Source of the DNA: Micromonospora sp. CP22
Lineage (GTDB): Bacteria; Actinomycetota; Actinomycetes; Mycobacteriales; Micromonosporaceae
Assembly: GCF_009712475.1 (NCBI RefSeq)
Contig: NZ_VCJO01000001.1
Span: 62,001 to 126,000, forward strand
Length of the DNA: 64,000 nt
Direction: 5' to 3'
Shown: positions 17,601 through 25,914 of the stretch, piece by piece
How positions within the stretch are numbered: the first letter of the stretch is position 1
Layout: the number at the start of each line of letters is the position of its first letter
The notes under the pieces: model-generated
What the model was told of the DNA's origin: nothing
Database searches by the model: none
The model's input: the letters and a program-made list of their open reading frames with translations, nothing else
Position numbers and translations under genes: made by a program

Positions 17601-18308
17601 TCAGGACGCCAGCAGCGCCAGCACGATCCCCGCGTTGACCACCACGGCCGGGAGCAGACAGGCCAGCGCGCCGAACCGTGGCGTACGGTCCACCCGCTGC
17701 CCCGGACCGGGTGGGAAGCACCGGCCCACCGCGAGCCAACCCAGGCCGAACGCGACCGCCGGCGCGGGCAAGCCCACCAACAGCGCCAGCGCGGTCACCG
17801 CGCCGGTGCCGGTCAGCAGGTACACCACCACCAGGAGCACCGGGACGAGCAGCCCCAGCGGTCCGTACACCAGCAGGTTGCGGGGGCGGGCCGGCCAGTG
17901 CGCGATCCGGGACAGGCCGCGAGCGGCGAGGACATCGTCCGCGCCGACCGCCCACCGCCGTGCCTCCCCCAGAGCCGTCAACACCGCCGCCGGGCCGCCG
18001 CTCATCGACCGCGCCGCCTCCGCCAACTCCGGCGGCGTCGGCGTCAGCGAGATCGGGGGTACGCCCAGCTCACGTAGCCGGGTCTCCTGCGGTGCCAACC
18101 GGGTACGTACCCCGGCCAACTCCTCCCGAGCGGCCTGCACCGCGCGGGCCTGCTCGCCCGCGGCGGTCGCCGCGCCCCGCCGTACCCCGTCGAGCTGACG
18201 GGCGGCGGCCAAGTAGTCGGTCCACGCGACCCGGACCGGATCTCCCGGCGGGCCGGTCCGTTGCCGGACCGGCCCGGCAGCCGTGACCGGCGAATCGTCC
18301 ACAGTCAT
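17601..18308 (-). CDS. Coiled-coil membrane protein of unknown function
   Basis: A 235-residue protein not recognised as a named family. Residues 30-80 are Ala/Arg/Glu-rich and predicted helical (TDYLAAARQLDGVRR, EQARAVQAAREELAGVRTRL), likely a coiled coil. Two or three membrane helices follow at about 144-166, 168-192 and 211-234. The ATG at 18308 overlaps the stop of the upstream FtsK-like gene (ATGA), so the two are translationally coupled and probably act together. The open frame extends upstream but in a region already coding for the other protein. Confidence 0.75.
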   Translation of the reverse strand: MTVDDSPVTAAGPVRQRTGPPGDPVRVAWTDYLAAARQLDGVRRGAATAAGEQARAVQAAREELAGVRTRLAPQETRLRELGVPPISLTPTPPELAEAARSMSGGPAAVLTALGEARRWAVGADDVLAARGLSRIAHWPARPRNLLVYGPLGLLVPVLLVVVYLLTGTGAVTALALLVGLPAPAVAFGLGWLAVGRCFPPGPGQRVDRTPRFGALACLLPAVVVNAGIVLALLAS

Positions 18309-20869
18309 TCGGGCTCCCCTGCGGAGCTGGCCGGTACGTCGTAGGGCACCAGCACCACACCACGCTCTCCCGGCCCGTCCCAGAGCACCACCCGATCGGG
18401 TCGGGGCCGCCACTCGACCGGGCGACCGAACACCGGGGTGAGCTGCGCTCCCGGCACACCCGCCACCGCCACGGCGGTCAACTTGTCCACCGTCTCGTCC
18501 GGCTCCACGAGCGTCGCGAACGACGGCACCGTACGCCACCAACCGAGCAGATGCTGCCCGGCCGGTGGCCCGTCGCGCAGCAGGGCCCGCAGCCGGGCCG
18601 GGGGCAGCTCATCGACCGGCGCCACGTCCAGCCCGAAGACCACCAGGTAGACCGGCTCACCGGCGTCCGCCACGGCGACCAGTCCGTCCAGATCCACCCG
18701 GTCGACCCGGTGGCGTTCGGCCAACTCTCCGGCGAGGTCATCGGCCCACTGCGCTGCCTCGGCATCCGGTGCGGCCACCACGAACCGTGCCGTGCCCGCC
18801 GGGTGGTGCGCGGCCGTGCTGCGAGCGGCAGTAACAAGCAGTCGGCACGCGGCAGGCCGTGGACCGAGAACCGCGAGGTTGCGGCCCGCCGCCGGTCCGA
18901 AGGGCACCGCCGCGGTGCTGCGCGCGACATCCACCGCCCGCCCGAGCAGCGCGGCCGGCGCGAGCGACTGCCCGGCCACCGCCGCCCGGTAGCGGGGATC
19001 GTTGCGCAGCAGCGGGCGCGCGTACCCGGCGAAGACGGTAGGTGGCGTCGCCTTCGGTGGGCGGGCCGCCCAGAGCCGGTGGCGCAACTCGGCCACGGCC
19101 TCCGGTTCGTCCGCCGGATCGGGAAACCGAACCATCCGTTCATGACCACGGATCGCTCCCCGTGGCCCGCCAAGGCCGCCCGCCGTGTTCACCACCGCGC
19201 TGCCCACCGGCAGACCGGCTGCGGCATCGTTGGTCGGCTCCAGCACCGCACCGCCGCCAGGCAGCGCTACCCGTACCGGGAACTGGCCCAGCAGCGAATC
19301 CCGCTGGCCGCTGTCCGAACGGGTGCCCAGGCCAAGATCACCCTCGCCGCTCAGCACCAGGTGGACACCGTACGTCCGGCCGGTCCGGGCCAGCGTGTCC
19401 AACCGGACGGTCACCTCGGCGGCCAGCCGGTCCCGTTCGGCGAAGAGCACCGGCAGGTTCTCCAGTACGCAGACCACCCGGGGGAGCGCGCGGTGACCGC
19501 GCAACTCCGCGAAACGTTGCCCACCCGCCCGCGCCGACGCCTCCGCCCGCCGCTGCACCTCGGCCGTCAACTGCTCCAACAGGTCCAGTACGTACTCCCG
19601 GTCGGCGGCCATCGCGGCGGCCCGGACCTGTGGGATCCAGGACCGGTCCCGCTCGGTCTGTAGGAACTCCGCAAAGGACTCGCCGTCGCCGAGATCCGCC
19701 AGATACAGCGCCAACTCGTCCGGGCCGTACCGGGCGACGAGGGTGAGCAACACCGTGGTCAGGAAGGTGGCCCGGCAGCCCCGCGACCGACCGCCCACCA
19801 GCCAGTGCGGAGTCAGCTCGGTGAAGCCGAGCGACACCGGTCGCCCGCCGGCATCGCCGACGGTGATGCTCAGTCCGTCCGTCCCGGTCGCCTGCCACAG
19901 CTCGTCCGGCGACAGTTCGTCCGCCGGTGGCAGCAGGTGCGAAAGGGACAGCCGACTGCCGGCCTCGATCTGGGCGGCGATCCTGCGGCACACGGTGTCG
20001 ACCAGGTCGGCCGACGGATCCGGGTCGACGAAGACGGGAGAGTTCAGCCCACCATCGGTACCGCCACCGGCGAACGCCGCACCCGGCGGGTCACCGAGCA
20101 ACGCGTACGCGGTCCGCATAGCCAGCGGTGTGGCCCTGGGCGGCGCGGCCCGACCGGTCGGCGGCCACCCCGCCACCACCAGGTGCAGCCCGGCCGCCGG
20201 CCCCTGCTCGGCGAGCGCCTCGATCCGCGCCAGGTCGCTCGGCCGGTGCGGTTCGGGGAGCGCGGCCAACACCAGCAGCAGCGAGCGGTCGTGCCGGCGG
20301 GGGCCGGCGGATTCCGGCGCCACCCATCGCTCCGCCTCCGCCAGCACCGCTTGCAGCCCGTCGGCGTCCGTGGCCGGCGGAGCCAGCACCCCGGCGTCAC
20401 CGAGCGCCGCGAACGGCGCCAGCGCCACACCCGTCGCATCCACCGTCCGAACCAGCAGCGCCCCCGCCGGTGTCGCCGCCAGCACTCGCAGCAGTACGGC
20501 CCGCAGCAGCCCGGCGACCCGTGGATCGTGCGCGTCGGCATCCACCACGAGGTGACCGCTGCCGAACATCGGCACCAGCGCCGGGAACCGGGCATCGTCC
20601 AGCGGGGCTGCGGTGCCCACCCGGACGAACGGCGGTGGTCCCTCCCCGGCGGGATGCGCCGGGGCGACCTCGTCCAGCGTGGACCCGGCCCAACCGGGGG
20701 CGAGGACGGTGGCGGCGTCACGCAGCCGCTCGGCCAACGCGTACTGACGGCGTTGGTCTGCCGGCGCGGGCCGGGTTTCGTCGAGGATCGTCGTCGCCGC
20801 CGTGACCGTCGCGGCAGCTCGGCGGTGCAGCGCGGCGGCGCGGAGCGTCCGTGCCTTCGGACCGCCCAC
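18305..20869 (-). CDS. Tandem FtsK/SpoIIIE-like protein with degenerate P-loops
   Basis: About 854 residues resembling the ATPase half of FtsK/EccC proteins. The first domain has the correct surroundings (TPHWLVGGRSRGCRATFLTT, then LALYLADLGDGESF and RVVCVLENLPVLF), but the P-loop reads GGRSRGCRAT with Arg at the lysine position (about 366). A second domain near residue 670 reads LAVLGPRPAACRLL and also lacks a Walker A. It is therefore probably a non-hydrolysing scaffold or regulatory paralogue. The GTG at 20869 is chosen because AGGAGG lies 8 nt upstream; a frame-open ATG at 20995 is possible. No membrane helix; the partner membrane gene follows with ATGA overlap. Confidence 0.72.
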   Translation of the reverse strand: MGGPKARTLRAAALHRRAAATVTAATTILDETRPAPADQRRQYALAERLRDAATVLAPGWAGSTLDEVAPAHPAGEGPPPFVRVGTAAPLDDARFPALVPMFGSGHLVVDADAHDPRVAGLLRAVLLRVLAATPAGALLVRTVDATGVALAPFAALGDAGVLAPPATDADGLQAVLAEAERWVAPESAGPRRHDRSLLLVLAALPEPHRPSDLARIEALAEQGPAAGLHLVVAGWPPTGRAAPPRATPLAMRTAYALLGDPPGAAFAGGGTDGGLNSPVFVDPDPSADLVDTVCRRIAAQIEAGSRLSLSHLLPPADELSPDELWQATGTDGLSITVGDAGGRPVSLGFTELTPHWLVGGRSRGCRATFLTTVLLTLVARYGPDELALYLADLGDGESFAEFLQTERDRSWIPQVRAAAMAADREYVLDLLEQLTAEVQRRAEASARAGGQRFAELRGHRALPRVVCVLENLPVLFAERDRLAAEVTVRLDTLARTGRTYGVHLVLSGEGDLGLGTRSDSGQRDSLLGQFPVRVALPGGGAVLEPTNDAAAGLPVGSAVVNTAGGLGGPRGAIRGHERMVRFPDPADEPEAVAELRHRLWAARPPKATPPTVFAGYARPLLRNDPRYRAAVAGQSLAPAALLGRAVDVARSTAAVPFGPAAGRNLAVLGPRPAACRLLVTAARSTAAHHPAGTARFVVAAPDAEAAQWADDLAGELAERHRVDRVDLDGLVAVADAGEPVYLVVFGLDVAPVDELPPARLRALLRDGPPAGQHLLGWWRTVPSFATLVEPDETVDKLTAVAVAGVPGAQLTPVFGRPVEWRPRPDRVVLWDGPGERGVVLVPYDVPASSAGEPE

Positions 20870-20877
20870 CGTGTCCA

Positions 20878-20883
20878 CCTCCT
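20878..20883 (-). promoter_or_regulatory. Shine-Dalgarno deciding start of FtsK-like gene
   Basis: AGGAGG on the minus strand ends 8 nt before the GTG at 20869 and supports that start over the ATG at 20995. Confidence 0.6.
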
Positions 20884-21055
20884 CCGCCCGAGGTCGGCAC
20901 CCACTCGCCGGGCAGCACCGACGGTATCCCAGCGAAGGCTCCACCTCCGGGATGCGCGTCGGTGCTGCGTCGTTGTTGTCGCGGATCTCACCCATCGGCA
21001 GGGTTCCGTCACGATCTGCCGAATCTGAGGCATTGGGTCCTGGGCCGCCAGCCGA

Positions 21056-21061
21056 TAGCCT
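21056..21061 (+). promoter_or_regulatory. Leaderless promoter: TTGGGT-N17-TAGCCT
   Basis: TAGCCT ends 6 nt before the GTG at 21068, and TTGGGT at 21033-21038 lies 17 bp upstream of it. Together they form a plausible -35/-10 pair for a leaderless mRNA. Confidence 0.5.
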
Positions 21062-21067
21062 CAGGGG

Positions 21068-21631
21068 GTGGAATCAGTGCCGCCCTCCGCCGGTTCCCAG
21101 GTCTCCCGCGTACCGGCGCAGAGGACCCCGCCGGAGGAACTGGCGCCGCCTGCGGTCGCGCCGGCTCCACGCCGGCCCCGGCAACGCCTGCGTACGGTAT
21201 TGACCGTGATCGCCGCGGTGGCCGCGGCACTGTGCCTGGCTGGCGGGGTGGTCGGCTACCTCGTCTACGACCGCGCCACCACCCCCGACCGCAGCGCTCC
21301 GACGATCGTCGTCGACAGCTACCTGAGGGCGTTCCTTGTTGATCAGAACGACGTGCGAGCCGAGCTTTTCACGTGCGGAGGCAGCAGCGACCTGGGCCAA
21401 CTAGCCGCGTTCAGGTCCGATCTCGCAGCGCGCGAGAAGCAGTTCGGCACGAGTATGTCGATCAGTTGGGGGAATGTCTTGGCGTCGCAACACGGAAACG
21501 AAGCCAAGGTGCAGGTGGAACTGTTGTTATCGGCCCGAATTGATGGCATCAGGCAGTACGACCGGCAGCCATGGACGTTCACCACGCGGTTGGACGGGGA
21601 CTGGCGGGTGTGCTCGGCTTCGGCGGGTTGA
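21068..21631 (+). CDS. Membrane-anchored protein with NTF2-like outer domain
   Basis: 187 residues: a proline-rich cytoplasmic segment, one membrane helix (about 42-66, VLTVIAAVAAALCLAGGVVG) and an extracytoplasmic domain with the pattern of actinobacterial NTF2-like membrane proteins (IVVDSYLRAFLVDQN ... WTFTTRLDGDWRVCSAS). Two cysteines may pair. The stretch 21340-21560 is visibly less GC-rich than its neighbours. It is divergent from the FtsK-like gene and ends 2 bp from the convergent 197-aa gene. A role near the secretion-like operon is possible but unproven. Confidence 0.7.
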   Translation: MESVPPSAGSQVSRVPAQRTPPEELAPPAVAPAPRRPRQRLRTVLTVIAAVAAALCLAGGVVGYLVYDRATTPDRSAPTIVVDSYLRAFLVDQNDVRAELFTCGGSSDLGQLAAFRSDLAAREKQFGTSMSISWGNVLASQHGNEAKVQVELLLSARIDGIRQYDRQPWTFTTRLDGDWRVCSASAG

Positions 21632-21633
21632 CC

Positions 21634-22227
21634 TCATTCCACCCAGAGCACGTGGACCGGGACCTCCAGGGTGGTCGGCGACTGGCCGCGCCAGGCCCAG
21701 CGGTACCACTCCACCTCCGGGGTGACCCGAACGCAGATGTCGCCCTCGGCACCTGAGTAGGTTTCGGTGACGGCGCGCAGATCGCGGTGCTCGACGGAAC
21801 CGACCATGTGCACAACTCGCCGCCCGGTAACCGAGTCGGCCTCGAAGACCGGCGTCGGTGCCCGATGGGCGGGGGCATCCAGCGAGACGAGCCGCAGGCT
21901 GCTGTCCGTCGTCGCCGGGTCCGGCCGGCCGACCGTTTCGACCCAGACCCGTTCGACCGGCACCAGTGGGGCGAACACCTCGACCTGCTCTGACTCGGCG
22001 CGGTACCACTCGTGTTCTGGAATGACCGGAACGTAGGTGCGGCTGTTCTGCACCACGCGGTCGTCAGCCCGCAGGTCGGCCCGCCAGCCCATCCCGGGTA
22101 GCCCGACCAGGACCCGTCGACCGCGTAGCTCGACGCTTCCTGCGGCGGGAACGATCTCGATCGGGCGAGGTGGCTGTGGAGCCCAGTCGGGCTGGTCGGC
22201 GAAGGGGTCGGGAAGCGGTTCGGTCAT
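21634..22227 (-). CDS. Unknown protein with internal duplication
   Basis: A soluble 197-residue protein with no signal peptide; family not recognised. Two halves are related: RGRRVLVGLPGMGWRADLRA ... IPEHEWYR ... VPVERVWVE in the first and TGRRVVHMVGSVEHRDLRA ... TPEVEWYR ... VPVHVLWVE in the second, so it is probably a two-repeat beta-rich protein. It starts 13 bp after the M23 peptidase gene on the same strand and is likely the last gene of the type IV-like operon. Confidence 0.72.
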   Translation of the reverse strand: MTEPLPDPFADQPDWAPQPPRPIEIVPAAGSVELRGRRVLVGLPGMGWRADLRADDRVVQNSRTYVPVIPEHEWYRAESEQVEVFAPLVPVERVWVETVGRPDPATTDSSLRLVSLDAPAHRAPTPVFEADSVTGRRVVHMVGSVEHRDLRAVTETYSGAEGDICVRVTPEVEWYRWAWRGQSPTTLEVPVHVLWVE

Positions 22228-22240
22228 GACGGTCCGTGGT

Positions 22241-23407
22241 TCACCCGGCGCCCTTCAACGGCGCGCCCTTCGACCGCATGAACGGCACCGGATCGATGGC
22301 ACTCCGGCTACTGCGGTCACCGTCGACGTGCACCTCGAAATGCAGGTGTGGCCCGGAGGAGTTGCCGCTGCTGCCCACTTCGCCGATCACCTCACCAGCC
22401 TGCACCGTGTCACCCACGGCTACCCGGGGACGACTCACCAGGTGACAGTAGCGGGTGACGATCCCCTGGGCATGGAGCACGTCGACGAACCAGCCGCAGC
22501 CCCCCTTGCCGGGCCAACCGTCCACGTCACAGCTGAGCCGCCCGCGCCGGTCGGGATCGCAGCGGGAGACCAGCACTCGGCCGGTCGCCGCAGCCCTGAT
22601 CAAGGTGCCCTTCGGGGCGGCGATGTCCACACCGTTGTGTCCGGGCCGACTGGCGGTCCGGAATCCGGAGCCGACCCCGCCAGGAATCGGCGCGGTCCAA
22701 CCGGAGGCGGCGATCTCGCCGCCCTCGGCGGCGTCGCACACCGTTTGTCCGGCGATCAGCGCGGTCCGCGCCGCGCCACCGGCCAGCGCGTTCACGATCT
22801 GGGCGGCGAGTTCCTCGTGCTTGGCGTACGCGTCCGGAAAGGCGCTGATCTGGACCCGCTGGGCGGCCACGGTCAGCGGTAGTTTCTCCCAGCCGGGCAC
22901 GTCGAGAAGCTTCTCGTAGAACTTGCGGGAGGCGTACGCCGGGTTCATCCGCTGGGCGACCGTGCCCCACGAGGCACGTTGTTGGAAGAGCCCGACGGAG
23001 TCGTGATCGGCCCCGATACCCTCGTTCGGAAGGTCCTGCGACTCGCCGACCGCACTGTTGGCCAGGTTGAGCAGCCGCGATTCCTGCATCGCGGTCGCCA
23101 CCGCGATCACCCAACCTCGCGGCGGCACCTTCATCTCCTGGCCGACCTTGATGATGACGGCGGCGTTGCGCAGCTGGCGTTCGCCGTACTCGGCGAAGCG
23201 CGGCATCTTGCCGGTCACGTCGACCTGGAAATCGCCGGTGCACTCCATGCTGGCCGGGGTGAGCTGCTCGGCGGCATCGCCACCCAGTTCGGTGAGGAAG
23301 AACGCGGCGGTGCCGCCGGTGCAGCAGAGCAGCGCCAGCATCGCGGTGAGCGCCGCCGCGAGGGCACCGGTCCGGACCCGCCGGAGGGGACGGCTGCGCT
23401 CACTCAT
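22241..23407 (-). CDS. Bifunctional wall hydrolase: transglycosylase-like + M23 (VirB1-like)
   Basis: 388 residues: N-terminal membrane helix (13-37), a lysozyme-like segment with Glu109 in IAVATAMQESRL and SVGLFQQR, and a C-terminal M23 peptidase with His257/Asp261 (PGHNGVDIA) and His354/His356 (GPHLHFEVH). Such two-domain enzymes open peptidoglycan for Gram-positive type IV secretion (TcpG/Orf14-like). The ATG overlaps the stop of the TcpC-like gene (ATGA). Several cysteines suggest disulfides outside the cell. Domain calls are firm; the secretion role is inferred from the operon. Confidence 0.88.
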   Translation of the reverse strand: MSERSRPLRRVRTGALAAALTAMLALLCCTGGTAAFFLTELGGDAAEQLTPASMECTGDFQVDVTGKMPRFAEYGERQLRNAAVIIKVGQEMKVPPRGWVIAVATAMQESRLLNLANSAVGESQDLPNEGIGADHDSVGLFQQRASWGTVAQRMNPAYASRKFYEKLLDVPGWEKLPLTVAAQRVQISAFPDAYAKHEELAAQIVNALAGGAARTALIAGQTVCDAAEGGEIAASGWTAPIPGGVGSGFRTASRPGHNGVDIAAPKGTLIRAAATGRVLVSRCDPDRRGRLSCDVDGWPGKGGCGWFVDVLHAQGIVTRYCHLVSRPRVAVGDTVQAGEVIGEVGSSGNSSGPHLHFEVHVDGDRSSRSAIDPVPFMRSKGAPLKGAG

Positions 23408-23961
23408 CCCCTGCTCCAGTCCACCGCGTCCACCAGCCAGCGCCCGTCGGGTGCCAGCAGTTCGAGGCGGAGTTGACCGCCGTCGAGCGGGATCGTCGCC
23501 TCCACGATGGTCTCTCCGCGTGGACGGATCGTCACCTCGCCGGTGACCGCACCAGCGGACGAGCCGACCGGTTCGGCACCGGAGAGCTTCTCGGCGAGAT
23601 TGGCGGTAGCGAGCGGACGCAGCGCGTCGTGCCAGTCCGCGACGGCTTGGCCCGGGTGGCCGAGCCAGGCGACGGCGAAGCGTTCGGCGACCAGTTTCGG
23701 GGCCGGCTGGCCCGGCCGGGTGACCGGAGAGGGCGTCGTGGTGGTGGAGATCGCGCCGTCGTCACCGGTGGTCGGATGCACCGTGGTGATCGGGTCGGTC
23801 GGGCGATTGCTCAGCCCCGCCGCCGGGTCGGCAGGGCCGGCCGCCAATCTGGCCCCCCCGACCACCCCGAGCACCAGCACGGCGATGCCGAGTGCGACAC
23901 CCAGTCGGGACCGCAGCAACCGCAGGAACAGGAATTCGACCGCTCGACGCACGACGGTCAC
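23404..23961 (-). CDS. VirB8/TcpC-like membrane protein
   Basis: 185 residues with one membrane helix (about 17-40, LGVALGIAVLVLGVVGGARL), a Thr/Pro-rich linker and an extracytoplasmic domain with NTF2-like features (VAERFAVAWLGHPGQAVADWHDAL ... GRWLVDAVDWSRG). This matches the architecture of TcpC/VirB8 subunits. GTG start overlaps the preceding stop (GTGA) and its own stop overlaps the next ATG, so it is coupled on both sides. Homology is by architecture and position; sequence similarity to known TcpC is weak. Confidence 0.7.
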   Translation of the reverse strand: MTVVRRAVEFLFLRLLRSRLGVALGIAVLVLGVVGGARLAAGPADPAAGLSNRPTDPITTVHPTTGDDGAISTTTTPSPVTRPGQPAPKLVAERFAVAWLGHPGQAVADWHDALRPLATANLAEKLSGAEPVGSSAGAVTGEVTIRPRGETIVEATIPLDGGQLRLELLAPDGRWLVDAVDWSRG

Positions 23962-25913
23962 CTAGCCTCGGAGCGGACCCGCGGTGCCGGTCTCTCGGGG
24001 GTGCGTTCGGCCGATCCGGGACGGTAGATGACGTATGAGGGGTTCTCGTCCGGCACGTCGGGCTCGGTCCAGGAGGCCGGCTGCCGGCGGCGAGGTCTGG
24101 GCGCGACAGTCTGCTTGGGGCGCTGATCCTCGGCCCGAGTGTCGATGCCGTCGGCCGCGCGGCCGTCCGCTCGCTTCGCGGCGGCGGGGGCGGGGGCGGG
24201 GGCGGGGGCGTCGCTGGGTACCGGGTCCGGACGTGCCTCCGGACGCACCTTCGGCTGCTCCGCCGCGAGCGCCCGCCGCTGTCCGACGCTGGGCTCGGCG
24301 GTGCCACCGGGCTCGGCGACGTCGAGCCGGGCGGCGGTGCGCATGTCCCGGAAGAACCGGCGGTGCCAGGAGCCTGCCGAGCTGACCGCCTCGCTGCTGT
24401 CCTTGCCGCCGAGTTGGGTGATCCGGCGGTAGGGACGCAGCAACAGCCAGCCGACCACCCCGCAGAGCCAGACCAACACCACCTGTAGCCAGCCGGGGAG
24501 GGTGGCCGTGCTCATGATGAGGTCGACCGCGAAGAGGTAGATGGCCGCGCCGGTACCGAAGATCGCGATGTTGAACAGCGCCGCCACCACCGCGTTGCCC
24601 AGCCGGCGCAAACCGGCGCTGGCCGGGCGGAGCAGCCCGATGGTGCCCAGGATCGGTGCCGCGATCACCGCCCACCGGAAGATCAGGAAACCGAGCAGCA
24701 CCAGCAGTGACGCGGTGAGGTCGAACATCGCGAAGAGCAGGGCGGCGAGCACCGCGATGAACCCGGCACCCACCCGGTCCATGTCCCGGACACCCTTCAA
24801 ATACTCGAAGGCCTCCGGGTCTTCCCGCTCGACCTGCGCGGCGACCGTCATCCACTGTTGCTTCTTCGCGCTGATAGTGGCTTCGCGGAGCTCTGGACTG
24901 GTCCGAATCTTCTCGGCCTCATCCCAGGACAGGGACTTAGCGTCGTACAGCGCCTCTCCGTACTTCTGAGCCGTTTCGCTGTCGGCCGAGCCGAGCACCC
25001 CGCGCAGCCAGTTCCGGTAGAGCATCGCCTCGGCGGCCGTGTCACTGGCCCGGACCGCCGGCGGGCGCTTGTCCGTGCAGGCGTCCGGATTGGGCATCGC
25101 GCACCGGTCCGGTGGCACGTCCTTGGCCGCCGGGCCCACGGCGTCGTGCACGACGCCGAGCGTGGAGACGAGGGCGCCGTCGGCGAGGTTCGCGGACTTG
25201 ACCGGCCAGGCGGCCAGCGCGGTCACCGCCACCATCACCACCAACGCCCACCCTGCGGTGGTCATCGCGCTGCTCATGTCCGACTGCCGTGAACGCCAGA
25301 GCAGGTAGAGCCCGACGACGCAGAGCGTGACGATGCCGAAGACGCTGAACACCTTCTGGTAGATCGCCTTGGTGGCCTGATCCACCAGCGGATCCGCCCA
25401 CCCCCACATGGTGCCCGGATCCCAGGCGCGTTCCCGCAGGGCGTTCGAGGCACCGACGATCGCCGTGGCCATCATGAACTCGCCGTTGGCGATGGTGTTG
25501 GTGAACTTGTAGTCCGGGTGCAGCAGGGTGGTGGCGCAGCCGGATTCAACCTTGTAAGTGCTGTAGCTGTAACCGGCGTAGCCGTAGTTCGTGTAGTAGC
25601 CCTTCGGGCCCCTCAGTTCCGAGGCCTCCGGGCGAGATGCGAACCAGCCAGCGATGCCGGAGTCGGGAGCGGTGGGCGTCGGCGGGTTCAGGCAGGTGGC
25701 CTCTGACTCCGCTACCTGCTGTAGCTTGGCGACACAGGCGCGAAAGTCGGCCTTCCACTCCTCGGTCGTGCAGAGCTCGGCAGCCGCGGCCTGGTACGCG
25801 GCAGGAGCCGCGTACGCCGGTGTGGCTGTGAGCCCGGGCCAGCTGATCGTGGCTGCGGCGAGGACGCCGAGTGCCAGGAGGAGCGCCGTGATCCGTGCCC
25901 GGGCCCTCGCCAT
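23958..25913 (-). CDS. VirB6-like polytopic membrane protein
   Basis: 651 residues starting with a signal-like helix (MARARARITALLLALGVLA ... TPAYA), an extracytoplasmic Cys- and Tyr-containing domain with GYAGYSYSTYK, then at least seven membrane helices (for example around IVTLCVVGLYLLW, LVVMVAVTALAAW, GAGFIAVLAALLFAMFDLTA, LLVLLGFLIFRWAVIAAP and WLQVVLVWLCGVVGWLLL) and a long proline/alanine/arginine-rich cytoplasmic tail. This is the plan of VirB6/TrbL-type channel proteins. One base separates its ATG from the VirB4-like stop. A run of four G5 blocks lies in the region encoding the APAPAPA stretch. Confidence 0.75.
   Translation of the reverse strand: MARARARITALLLALGVLAAATISWPGLTATPAYAAPAAYQAAAAELCTTEEWKADFRACVAKLQQVAESEATCLNPPTPTAPDSGIAGWFASRPEASELRGPKGYYTNYGYAGYSYSTYKVESGCATTLLHPDYKFTNTIANGEFMMATAIVGASNALRERAWDPGTMWGWADPLVDQATKAIYQKVFSVFGIVTLCVVGLYLLWRSRQSDMSSAMTTAGWALVVMVAVTALAAWPVKSANLADGALVSTLGVVHDAVGPAAKDVPPDRCAMPNPDACTDKRPPAVRASDTAAEAMLYRNWLRGVLGSADSETAQKYGEALYDAKSLSWDEAEKIRTSPELREATISAKKQQWMTVAAQVEREDPEAFEYLKGVRDMDRVGAGFIAVLAALLFAMFDLTASLLVLLGFLIFRWAVIAAPILGTIGLLRPASAGLRRLGNAVVAALFNIAIFGTGAAIYLFAVDLIMSTATLPGWLQVVLVWLCGVVGWLLLRPYRRITQLGGKDSSEAVSSAGSWHRRFFRDMRTAARLDVAEPGGTAEPSVGQRRALAAEQPKVRPEARPDPVPSDAPAPAPAPAAAKRADGRAADGIDTRAEDQRPKQTVAPRPRRRQPASWTEPDVPDENPSYVIYRPGSAERTPERPAPRVRSEAR
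24186..24208. repeat. Four G5 runs (quadruplex-prone)
   Basis: Four blocks of GGGGG separated by single C on the plus strand, inside the region encoding the APAPAPA stretch of the VirB6-like protein. Confidence 0.7.
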
Positions 25914-25914
25914 G

